This document shows, piece after piece, positions 7,761 to 15,000 of a DNA stretch of 15,123 bases. The notes under the pieces are model-generated. The model searched no databases and was not told the origin of the DNA. It saw only the letters and a program-made list of their open reading frames with translations. Numbering within the stretch: position 1 is the stretch's first letter; each line of letters begins with the position of its first letter. This DNA comes from Bacillota bacterium (GTDB taxonomy: Bacteria > Bacillota > Clostridia > Clostridiales > Clostridiaceae), in NCBI GenBank assembly GCA_023427705.1, contig JAEZAL010000276.1:1-15123 (forward strand), read 5' to 3'. The translations under genes were made by a program, and so were the position numbers.

Positions 7761-8669
7761 TTATCTTATACCTCCTTCTACTAATTCCATATATCTTTGT
7801 TCCAAGCCCTTTCTAAGTTTATATACTTCTTTTATTTGATAATTTTTGTTTACAAGATGTTTTATTAATTTTGGTGTTGTGTTAGATAATAATATGATTT
7901 CTATTCCCTTCTCTGATTTTTTTACAGAATTAATATATTCAATTTTTCTTAATTCATTTAATTCTATTTCTTCATTAATATTTAGGAAGATTATATCAGT
8001 ATCAGTTGTCATAGAATCATCTATTACATTTTCTACTGATTTTATTGTTCCATTGTTTATAAAAGCAACTCTATCACATAAATATTGAACTTCTGATAAT
8101 ATATGTGAAGATATAAAAACAGCCATTCCTTTTTCTTTAGCAGCTTTTTTAACCACTTCTCTAAAGTCTAATATTCCAGATGGATCTAATCCGTTAGTAG
8201 GCTCATCTAATATTAGAAGTTTTGGTTTAGATAGAAGAGATGCAGCGAGTCCTAGACGTTGTTTCATTCCTAAAGAATATTTTTTAACTTTATCATCAAT
8301 CCTATCTTCAAGACCTACTAATTTTATAGTTTCTTCAACATCATACTTTGGAATATTTCTGATTCTAGCTATTTGCATCAAATTTTCTCTACCAGATAAA
8401 TATTTATATAATTCTGGGTTTTCAACAACCGCTCCAACTTCTCGTAATGCTTTTTCTGTATCATTTTTTAAATCATGTCCACAAACAAATATATTACCTT
8501 CATCAGGATGAATCATTCCAACAAGCATTCTTATTGTAGTTGTTTTTCCAGCACCATTAGGACCTAAGAATCCAAATATCTCACCTTCTTCTATAGAGAA
8601 GGAAATGTCTTTAATTATTGCTCTTTTCCCAAGAGTTTTTTTTAGGTTATTAACTTCTAAAACTTTCAA
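7761..8669 (-). CDS. ABC transporter ATP-binding protein (BcrA/NatA-like)
   Basis: The 302-residue ATPase drives the ABC-2 exporter with the downstream permease. Motifs (numbered from the TTG): Walker A GPNGAGKT (36-43), signature YSLGMKQR (131-138), Walker B LLILDEP (151-157), D-loop GLDP (160-163) and switch H189. The Q-loop position holds Glu (E83 in VVENPELY), as in the BcrA-type subgroup of drug and peptide exporters. Residues beyond about 210 form the usual variable C-terminal region. I chose TTG at 8669 because GGAGGG (8681-8676) sits 6 nt upstream. The longer reading from GTG at 8696 would place that site inside the gene and has no ribosome binding site. First gene of a two-gene operon divergent from glg operon 2. 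Confidence 0.92.
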   Translation of the reverse strand: MKVLEVNNLKKTLGKRAIIKDISFSIEEGEIFGFLGPNGAGKTTTIRMLVGMIHPDEGNIFVCGHDLKNDTEKALREVGAVVENPELYKYLSGRENLMQIARIRNIPKYDVEETIKLVGLEDRIDDKVKKYSLGMKQRLGLAASLLSKPKLLILDEPTNGLDPSGILDFREVVKKAAKEKGMAVFISSHILSEVQYLCDRVAFINNGTIKSVENVIDDSMTTDTDIIFLNINEEIELNELRKIEYINSVKKSEKGIEIILLSNTTPKLIKHLVNKNYQIKEVYKLRKGLEQRYMELVEGGIR

Positions 8670-8723
8670 TTTTATCCCTCCAAATATATATTTCACTACT
8701 AATGTTAGAGTTAAAACCTTAAT

Positions 8724-8729
8724 TTTATA
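8724..8729 (-). promoter_or_regulatory. Candidate -10 box of the ABC operon
   Basis: TATAAA on the minus strand (8729-8724) lies 54 nt before the TTG start. No acceptable -35 is found 17 nt upstream; the TTAAG repeat array occupies that place instead. This is the arrangement expected of an activator-dependent promoter, but it is an inference. Confidence 0.4.
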
Positions 8730-8740
8730 GTAAAAGAAAC

Positions 8741-8767
8741 CTTAATATATGCTTAATATAATCTTAA
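8741..8767 (-). promoter_or_regulatory. Three TTAAG direct repeats with 11-bp period
   Basis: On the minus strand TTAAG begins at 8767, 8756 and 8745, exactly 11 bp apart, with A/T-rich spacers (TTAAGATTATA, TTAAGCATATA, TTAAGG). A fourth copy starts at 8722, 23 bp further on. Direct repeats at about one helical turn next to a poor -35 are typical of OmpR/PhoB-family response regulator sites. No two-component genes are in this window. Confidence 0.5.
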
Positions 8768-8908
8768 TTCAATTTTATTTAAAAATAATTATATAAAGAA
8801 ATAATTTTTTGAAGAATAATATAAGATTTTAAGAATTAGAGATGAAAAATAGCAAAGAGCACTATTTATATTAATATGGTATATATGGTAAATAATAGAA
8901 AAATATGA

Positions 8909-8914
8909 TATAAT
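8909..8914 (+). promoter_or_regulatory. Extended -10 promoter of glg operon 2
   Basis: TATAAT (8909-8914), preceded by TG at 8906-8907, gives the same TGATATAAT core as operon 1. The -35 at 17-bp spacing (8886-8891, TGGTAA) is poor and overlaps two near-identical 9-bp units ending in ATATGGTA (8873-8881, 8882-8890). Expected start near 8921, leader about 35 nt. Confidence 0.65.
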
Positions 8915-8955
8915 CATTTTTAAAAGATTATGTTAAGTTTAATGGAGGGATCAGT

Positions 8956-10905
8956 ATGTCACAAGTAGCAATAAATAATATGGAAAATGAAGAACTTATT
9001 AAAAAAGATATTGAGCTATTCCATAATGGAGAAAATATTAAAAGTTATAACTTTATGGGGGCTCATATTACAAGTGAAAATAGACGAAGGGGAGTAAGAT
9101 TTACAACTTGGGCTCCTAATGCTTCAAATGTATATGTTGTTGGAGATTTTTGTGATTTTAAACCTTTAGAAGAATATAAAATGATAAGAATAAATAACAA
9201 CGGATTGTGGAGCTTATTTATTCCTGGAATTAAGGAAGGAGTTAAATATAAGTACTATATTATTAATAAAAATTCTGGAGACGGAAAATATAAGTCAGAT
9301 CCATATGCATTATACTCTGAACTTAGACCTAATACTGCATCAATCGTTGCTGGGGAATCTAAATTTAGATGGTCTGATAAGAAATGGTTAAATAAAAGAG
9401 ATAAGATAAAAATTTTAGAGGAACCAGTTAATATATATGAAATGCATTTAGGATCATGGAGAAGGATACAAGGAGAATTTATAACATATAAGGAATTATG
9501 TCAGTATTTACCTAAGTATTTAACTGAAATGGGATATACTCATGTAGAATTTATGCCTTTATCAGAGCATCCATTAGATGCATCTTGGGGATATCAAAGT
9601 ACAGGATATTATTCTGTCACTAGTAGATATGGTAATCCTAAAGAACTTAAAGAATTAATTAATGAACTTCATAAAAATGATATAGGAGTAATTTTAGATT
9701 GGGTTCCAGGGCATTTTTGCAAAGATGAACATGGGTTGTATATGTTTGACGGAAGCCCAACTTATGAGTATGAAGAAGCTTGGAAAGCTGATAATAAAGG
9801 TTGGGGAACTGCAAATTTTGATTTAGGAAAACCTGAAGTAAAAAGTTTTTTAATTTCTAATGCATTCTTTTGGATAAAAGAATTTCATATAGATGGATTA
9901 AGAGTAGATGCTGTTTCGAATATGATTTATTTAAGTTATGGGAAAAAAGATGGAGAATGGAAGCCTAATATTTATGGTGGAGACGGATGCTTAGAAGGCA
10001 TAGAGTTTTTGAAGGACTTAAATTCATATATAGCTAACGAATTTAAAAATATATTGATGATAGCTGAAGAAGCCACAGCTTGGCCAAATATTACTAAGCC
10101 TATAGAAAGTGGTGGTCTTGGATTTAATTTGAAATGGAATATGGGATGGATGAATGACACGTTAAGTTATGTAAAGTTGGATCCTATATATAGAAAAAAT
10201 TATCATAATAAAATTACTTTTTCAATGATGTATAACTACTCTGAAAACTTTGTTTTACCAATATCTCATGATGAAGTTGTCCACGGGAAAAGATCTTTAG
10301 TAGATAAAATGTGGGGAGATTATTGGAATAAATTCGCAGGTTTAAGACTATATTTAACATATATGATAGGTCATCCAGGTAAAAAGTTAACTTTTATGGG
10401 GTGTGAATTTGCTCAATTTATAGAGTGGAGAGAATATGAAGAATTAGAATGGAAGCTAATTGATAATTTTAAGATGCATAAAGATACTCAAATATTTGTA
10501 AAGAAATTAAATAACTTTTATAAAGAAAATAAAGCTCTTTGGGAATTAGATTATAATGATTTAGGTTTTAAATGGATAGACTCTAATAATTCTAATCAAA
10601 GTATTTTTGTTTTTAGTAGAAGAGGTAAACATATTGAAGATACATTGATTTTTATATGTAACTTTACACCTGTGGTTTATCATGATTATAGAGTTGGAGT
10701 TCCATATAAAGCTATGTATCAAGAAGTATTTAACACGGATTCAGCTGAATTTGGAGGTTCTAATCAGCTGAATGAATCTATATTAGTTTCAGATGACATA
10801 AAGTATCACAATGGAGCATATTCAATATCTATAAAGGTACCACCTATGGCTACGTCAATATTTAAAATTTATAAAATAGAGGATGGAGAATTTAAGGGGG
10901 AGTAA
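8956..10905 (+). CDS. glgB: 1,4-alpha-glucan branching enzyme, copy 2
   Basis: Second GlgB, 649 residues, with the same CBM48 - GH13 barrel - C-terminal domain plan as copy 1. Catalytic residues are intact: D248 and H253 in DWVPGHF, nucleophile D318 in GLRVDAV, acid/base E371 in IAEEA, and D439 in SHDEVVHGK. It keeps the usual MGxEFAQF (481-488) and AWPN residues that copy 1 has changed, but has Ala instead of the common Ser after IAEE (A373). Over the 116 residues starting at MGAH I count 23 differences from copy 1, without gaps. The C-terminal tail is slightly longer (EDGEFKGE). The start is ATG, 6 nt after GGAGGG (8944-8949). Its last codons carry the ribosome binding site of glgA2, which starts 2 nt after its stop. 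Confidence 0.95.
   Translation: MSQVAINNMENEELIKKDIELFHNGENIKSYNFMGAHITSENRRRGVRFTTWAPNASNVYVVGDFCDFKPLEEYKMIRINNNGLWSLFIPGIKEGVKYKYYIINKNSGDGKYKSDPYALYSELRPNTASIVAGESKFRWSDKKWLNKRDKIKILEEPVNIYEMHLGSWRRIQGEFITYKELCQYLPKYLTEMGYTHVEFMPLSEHPLDASWGYQSTGYYSVTSRYGNPKELKELINELHKNDIGVILDWVPGHFCKDEHGLYMFDGSPTYEYEEAWKADNKGWGTANFDLGKPEVKSFLISNAFFWIKEFHIDGLRVDAVSNMIYLSYGKKDGEWKPNIYGGDGCLEGIEFLKDLNSYIANEFKNILMIAEEATAWPNITKPIESGGLGFNLKWNMGWMNDTLSYVKLDPIYRKNYHNKITFSMMYNYSENFVLPISHDEVVHGKRSLVDKMWGDYWNKFAGLRLYLTYMIGHPGKKLTFMGCEFAQFIEWREYEELEWKLIDNFKMHKDTQIFVKKLNNFYKENKALWELDYNDLGFKWIDSNNSNQSIFVFSRRGKHIEDTLIFICNFTPVVYHDYRVGVPYKAMYQEVFNTDSAEFGGSNQLNESILVSDDIKYHNGAYSISIKVPPMATSIFKIYKIEDGEFKGE
10293..10331 (+). 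repeat. 39-bp perfect direct repeat inside glgB2
   Basis: Identical to 1695-1733 in glgB1 and in the same orientation, about 8.6 kb apart. Recombination between the two would delete, or duplicate, one glg operon together with the ABC operon and the small gene. Confidence 0.8.
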
Positions 10906-10907
10906 TA

Positions 10908-12335
10908 TTGAATATTTTATTTGTAGCATCAGAAGCACATCCATTTATAAAAACAGGTGGATTAGGCGATGTAATGGGAGCACTTCCTGTATCATTAAAA
11001 AATTTAGGTGTAGATGCAAGAGTAGTAATTCCTAATTATAGAGATATTAGGGAAGATATTAAACATAATTTCAAATTTATTGATAGTTTCAATGTTAAGG
11101 TTGGATGGAGAGTTCAGTATTGTGGAGTATTTGAATATGAATACGAAGGCACAAAATACTTTTTTTTAGATAATGAATATTATTTTAAAAGAAGTGGATT
11201 ATATGGATATTATGATGATGGTGAAAAGTTTGCGTTTTTTAGTAGAGCAGTTCTTGAGTTTATAAATCATATAGATTGGACACCAGATATAATACATTGC
11301 AATGATTGGCAAACAGCCATGATTCCTGTACTTCATAAATTAGAGTATATAAATGAAGATAAATTTAAAAATATAAAAACCATATTCTCAATTCATAACT
11401 TATTCTTTAAAGGAATGTTTAATCCTAATGTCTTACCAGAATTATTTGGTTATGATTATGAGCCTTTCCTAAATGGGAGTTTAGAGCATGATGGGGCGGT
11501 TAGCTTCCTAAAGGGAGGAATAAATTATTCTGATAAAGTAACTACCGTTAGTAAGACATATGCAAGAGAGATAAAAACATCTGAATATGGAGAGGGATTA
11601 GAGGGATTATTACAATATAGAGGAGATTTTTTAGAGGGAATAGTTAATGGTATAGACTATAAGGAATATAATCCGGAGTCAGATAAATATATATATATAA
11701 ACTATGATATTGAAAGTTTAAGTAACAAAAAATTAAATAAGGAAGATTTACAAAAGCAACTTAATCTACCTGTAAATAAAGAAATTCCTATGATAGGGAT
11801 AGTATCAAGATTAACTCATCAAAAAGGCTGCGATTTAATTATCAGAATTCTAGATGATTTATTAAAAGAAGATGTTCAAGTTGTTATTCTTGGAACAGGT
11901 GATTATATATATGAAAAAAGCCTTAAAAGCTTTGGTGATAAATATCCAAACAAATTAAGCTCAAATATAATGTTTAGTAATGAATTAGCGCATAAGATAT
12001 ATGCTTCATCAGATATGTTTCTAATGCCATCATTATTTGAACCTTGTGGGCTTGGTCAACTTATTGCTCTTAGATATGGAAGTATTCCTATAGTAAGAGA
12101 AACGGGAGGATTAAAAGATACTGTAATACCTTATAACGAATATACAGAAGAAGGAAATGGTTTTGGATTTAGAAATTATTCACATAATGAACTTTTAAAT
12201 ATAATTAAATATGCATTAAGTATTTTTAATAGTAAAGATAGATGGGATAAAATAGTTAATAATGCTATGAACTCAGATAATAGTTGGGAGAAATCTGCAA
12301 AAGAGTATATAAGATTATATAAGGAGATGTTATAA
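10908..12335 (+). CDS. glgA: Glycogen synthase (ADP-glucose), copy 2
   Basis: Second GT5 glycogen synthase, 475 residues. It retains KTGGLGDV (K15), HCNDWQT, SRLTHQKG, FEPCGLGQL (E378) and RETGGLKDTV, so it should be active. Over the first 138 residues I count about 30 differences from copy 1, all ungapped. The start is TTG, 5 nt after AAGGGGGAG (10894-10902), which lies inside the glgB2 coding end. The 2-nt gap to the glgB2 stop suggests translational coupling, tighter than the 23-nt gap in operon 1. It is followed after 48 nt by glgC2. Confidence 0.95.
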   Translation: MNILFVASEAHPFIKTGGLGDVMGALPVSLKNLGVDARVVIPNYRDIREDIKHNFKFIDSFNVKVGWRVQYCGVFEYEYEGTKYFFLDNEYYFKRSGLYGYYDDGEKFAFFSRAVLEFINHIDWTPDIIHCNDWQTAMIPVLHKLEYINEDKFKNIKTIFSIHNLFFKGMFNPNVLPELFGYDYEPFLNGSLEHDGAVSFLKGGINYSDKVTTVSKTYAREIKTSEYGEGLEGLLQYRGDFLEGIVNGIDYKEYNPESDKYIYINYDIESLSNKKLNKEDLQKQLNLPVNKEIPMIGIVSRLTHQKGCDLIIRILDDLLKEDVQVVILGTGDYIYEKSLKSFGDKYPNKLSSNIMFSNELAHKIYASSDMFLMPSLFEPCGLGQLIALRYGSIPIVRETGGLKDTVIPYNEYTEEGNGFGFRNYSHNELLNIIKYALSIFNSKDRWDKIVNNAMNSDNSWEKSAKEYIRLYKEML

Positions 12336-12383
12336 GAGAATTTTAAATAATATAAAAATTTGGGTATAGGAGAGGGATGAATA

Positions 12384-13568
12384 ATGAGGAAAAAAGAAAT
12401 TGTAGCAATGATTTTAGCTGGTGGACAAGGTTCAAGGCTTGGAAAGTTAACTAAAAATATAGCAAAGCCAGCAGTACCATTTGGAGGTAAATATAGGATT
12501 ATAGATTTTCCTTTAAGTAATTGCTCTAATTCAGGGATTTATACAGTTGGAGTATTAACTCAGTATAAACCATTGGATTTAAATAATCATATTGGTATTG
12601 GAGATCCATGGGATTTAGATAGGCGTGATGGAGGAGTATCTATATTACCACCGTATCAAGAAGAAAATGGCGGAGATTGGTACAAGGGAACTGCAAATGC
12701 AATTTATCAAAATATTGAATTTATAGACAGATATGATCCAGAATATGTACTTATTTTATCAGGAGATCATATTTACAAAATGGATTACTATAAGATGTTA
12801 GAATTTCATAAAGAAAATGATGCCGATGCTACTATTGCAGTTATAGATGTTCCTATAGAAGAGGCGAGTAGATTTGGAATAATGAATACTAGAGAAGATA
12901 ATTCTATATATGAATTTGAAGAAAAACCAGATAACCCCAAGAGTACTAATGCATCTATGGGGATATATATTTTTAATTGGTCAATTCTAAAAAAATATCT
13001 AAATGAAGATGAGAAAGATAATAGTTCAAATAATGATTTTGGAAAGAATATAATTCCTAATATGCTAAGCGGTGGTAGGAAGTTAATTGCTTATCCATTT
13101 AAAGGATATTGGAAAGATGTAGGAACTATTCAAAGCTTATGGGAAGCTAATATGGATTTACTAAAGTTAGATAATAAATTAAATCTATATGATAGAGAAT
13201 GGAAGATTTATTCTCAAAATGAAGTTAGACCAGCACATTATATAGGAGAAAATGCAAAGATAATTAACTCTCTTATTGTTGAAGGTTGCATTATAAATGG
13301 GAAAGTAGAAAACTCCGTATTGTCTCAAGGAGTTTATGTTGGTAAAAATACAGTAATAATTGATTCTGTAATAATGCCAAATGTACAAATAGGAGATAAT
13401 GTTAGAATAGAAAAAGCTATTATAGGAAATAATGCTATAATAAATCATGGGTGCATAATTAAGAATTCAAATGATATAGAAGTTATTGGAGCTTATCAGT
13501 ATGTTGTTAATAAAGTAAATTTACGTTATAAAGAAATAACAGAAAAAAGTCAAACTGTTAATATGTAA
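12384..13568 (+). CDS. glgC: ADP-glucose pyrophosphorylase catalytic subunit, copy 2
   Basis: Second GlgC. The nucleotidyltransferase domain keeps GGQGSRL, KPAVPFGGKYR, SGDHIYKMDY (D128) and FEEKP (K181). The C-terminal hexapeptide beta-helix is present. It is the best conserved pair between the operons: about 12 differences in the first 138 residues. At 394 residues it is 18 longer than copy 1. The extra tail, KVNLRYKEITEKSQTVNM, follows the point where copy 1 stops and has no hexapeptide pattern, so it may be former intergenic DNA read through a lost stop codon. The start is ATG, 8 nt after AGGAGAGGG (12368-12375). The glgD2 start is 13 nt after its stop. Confidence 0.96.
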   Translation: MRKKEIVAMILAGGQGSRLGKLTKNIAKPAVPFGGKYRIIDFPLSNCSNSGIYTVGVLTQYKPLDLNNHIGIGDPWDLDRRDGGVSILPPYQEENGGDWYKGTANAIYQNIEFIDRYDPEYVLILSGDHIYKMDYYKMLEFHKENDADATIAVIDVPIEEASRFGIMNTREDNSIYEFEEKPDNPKSTNASMGIYIFNWSILKKYLNEDEKDNSSNNDFGKNIIPNMLSGGRKLIAYPFKGYWKDVGTIQSLWEANMDLLKLDNKLNLYDREWKIYSQNEVRPAHYIGENAKIINSLIVEGCIINGKVENSVLSQGVYVGKNTVIIDSVIMPNVQIGDNVRIEKAIIGNNAIINHGCIIKNSNDIEVIGAYQYVVNKVNLRYKEITEKSQTVNM

Positions 13569-13581
13569 GGGGGAGGGAATA

Positions 13582-14688
13582 ATGAAGAACTGCTTAGGAA
13601 TCATAAACTTAGATGAAAATGAAAGTAGAATGGGTGAACTTGTTAGGTATAGAACGCTTGCTTCAGTACCTCTTTCAGCTAGGTATAGAGTTATAGATTT
13701 TATATTATCTAATATGGCTAATTCAGGAATAGAAAGCATTGGTATTTTTACTGAAAATAAATCTAGGTCACTAATAAATCATCTTACTAATGGGAGGCCA
13801 TGGGATCTTCATAGAAAACGAGACGGTCTTAGAGTATTCAATTTTGGTGATTATCATCCTAATATTGATGATGCTCATAATTTCTCAGACAATATAGAGT
13901 TTATTGAACAAAGTAAAAAAGAATATGTACTTATTGCTCCATCTTATATGATTTGTAATATAGACTTTAATGATTCATTAAGATATCATATTAAATCCAA
14001 GAATGATGTAACAATTATATATAAGGATATTTATAATGCGGACAAACAGTTTCTTGAATGCGAAATACTTAATATTAATGATAATAATAGAGTAATAAGT
14101 ATAGGTGAAAATATAGGTAGGGAAAAGAATTCAAAAATAAATATGGATATGTATATTATGAAAGTAGATTTGTTTATCAATATTATACATGAATGTATAA
14201 GGAAGGGAATTGATAAAAAAATTAAAGGATATATAGCTGCAAATTTAAGAGACCTAAAGGTTGGAGGCTTTGAGTTTGATGGTTATTTATCATGTATCAA
14301 TTCAATAAAAGCTTACTTTGATACAAACTTAGATATACTGAATCAAAATATAAATAAGGAACTATTTTATAATAATAAGCCGATTTATACTAAATCACAG
14401 GATGAGCCACCAACTTTATATACTGAAATTAGCCTTGTATCAAATTCAATAGTTGCAAATGGTTCATATATTGAGGGAGAAATTAAAAATTGTATTATAG
14501 GAAGAAATGTAATAATAGAAAAAGGTGCAAAATTAGAAAATTGCATTATAATGCAAAGTTCTGTAATAAAATCTAATGTAAAAATGAATAATGTGATAGT
14601 TGATAAAGGAACAGTAGTAAATTCTAATAAAATATTTAGTGGAGACGAAGATTATCCTGTGACTATACAAAGAAAAAGTATTTTATAA
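13582..14688 (+). CDS. glgD: GlgD, non-catalytic subunit of ADP-glucose pyrophosphorylase, copy 2
   Basis: Second GlgD, 368 residues. Like copy 1 it lacks the GlgC nucleotide loop, has Tyr (Y122, in APSYMICNIDF) where GlgC has its catalytic Asp, and lacks FEEKP. It should therefore be a regulatory partner of GlgC rather than an enzyme. It retains RYRVIDFILSNMANSG, NGRPWDLHR and the C-terminal beta-helix. It is the least conserved pair between the operons, with about 31 differences in the first 130 residues and more in the middle and at the C-terminus. The start is ATG, with GGGAGGG (13571-13577) close upstream. Last gene of operon 2. Confidence 0.93.
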   Translation: MKNCLGIINLDENESRMGELVRYRTLASVPLSARYRVIDFILSNMANSGIESIGIFTENKSRSLINHLTNGRPWDLHRKRDGLRVFNFGDYHPNIDDAHNFSDNIEFIEQSKKEYVLIAPSYMICNIDFNDSLRYHIKSKNDVTIIYKDIYNADKQFLECEILNINDNNRVISIGENIGREKNSKINMDMYIMKVDLFINIIHECIRKGIDKKIKGYIAANLRDLKVGGFEFDGYLSCINSIKAYFDTNLDILNQNINKELFYNNKPIYTKSQDEPPTLYTEISLVSNSIVANGSYIEGEIKNCIIGRNVIIEKGAKLENCIIMQSSVIKSNVKMNNVIVDKGTVVNSNKIFSGDEDYPVTIQRKSIL

Positions 14689-14707
14689 GTTTCAAGTTAT
14701 TAAGAAG

Positions 14708-14746
14708 AGGTGAATAAAATTAGATATATTCCAATTTTATTCACCT
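14708..14746 (+). terminator. Hairpin after glg operon 2 (probable weak terminator)
   Basis: A perfect 14-bp stem (14708-14721 with 14733-14746) and an 11-nt loop lie 20 nt after the glgD2 stop. The stem includes AGGTGA/TCACCT. The following bases (ATTATAGTATAC) do not form a clear T tract, unlike the operon 1 terminator, so termination may be partial. Confidence 0.55.
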
Positions 14747-14965
14747 ATTATAGTATACTTTTAATAGAATTTAATATCAAATGTACCAGGTGTATCAATA
14801 ATAGAATAAGATAGGAATAAAAAGAAAAAAGAAGTATATTAAATATATTTTCGTTATTTTAAGGCTTATTAAAAAAATAACTATTAAATTAAATGTTAAG
14901 ATAAATCTCGTTCCAGAGAGATACATCTCAAGTGAACAAGCTACTAAAAAGATTTTAAAAAGTAG
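14747..14965. other. Non-coding spacer upstream of rRNA promoter
   Basis: I see no gene, tRNA or mobile element here. The stretch is A/T-rich except for 14905-14940, which has a small hairpin (ATCTC 14905-14909 with GAGAT 14918-14922) and slightly higher GC. The A-rich bases just before the -35 (about 14946-14961) could act as an UP element for the rRNA promoter. Confidence 0.5.
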
Positions 14966-14994
14966 TTGACAAACAAATCTTTAAGTAGTAAGAT
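14966..14994 (+). promoter_or_regulatory. rRNA operon promoter
   Basis: A perfect TTGACA -35 (14966-14971), a 17-nt spacer and TAAGAT (14989-14994), with A-rich DNA upstream. Its position just before a boxA-containing leader identifies it as the promoter of the next rRNA operon, oriented like the one ending at base 102. Confidence 0.8.
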
Positions 14995-15000
14995 ATAAAA

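Noticed and set aside
6083..8955. Mobile element origin for the block between the glg operons
   Set aside because: No transposase, integrase, terminal inverted repeats or target-site duplications are visible, and composition resembles the neighbours.
14874..14902. Possible second upstream rRNA promoter with TAAGAT at 14897-14902
   Set aside because: The -10 matches that of the main promoter, but there is no -35 at any acceptable spacing.
14905..14940. tRNA or small RNA in the higher-GC patch before the rRNA promoter
   Set aside because: Only a 5-bp hairpin is present; no cloverleaf, T-loop motif or terminator supports an RNA gene.
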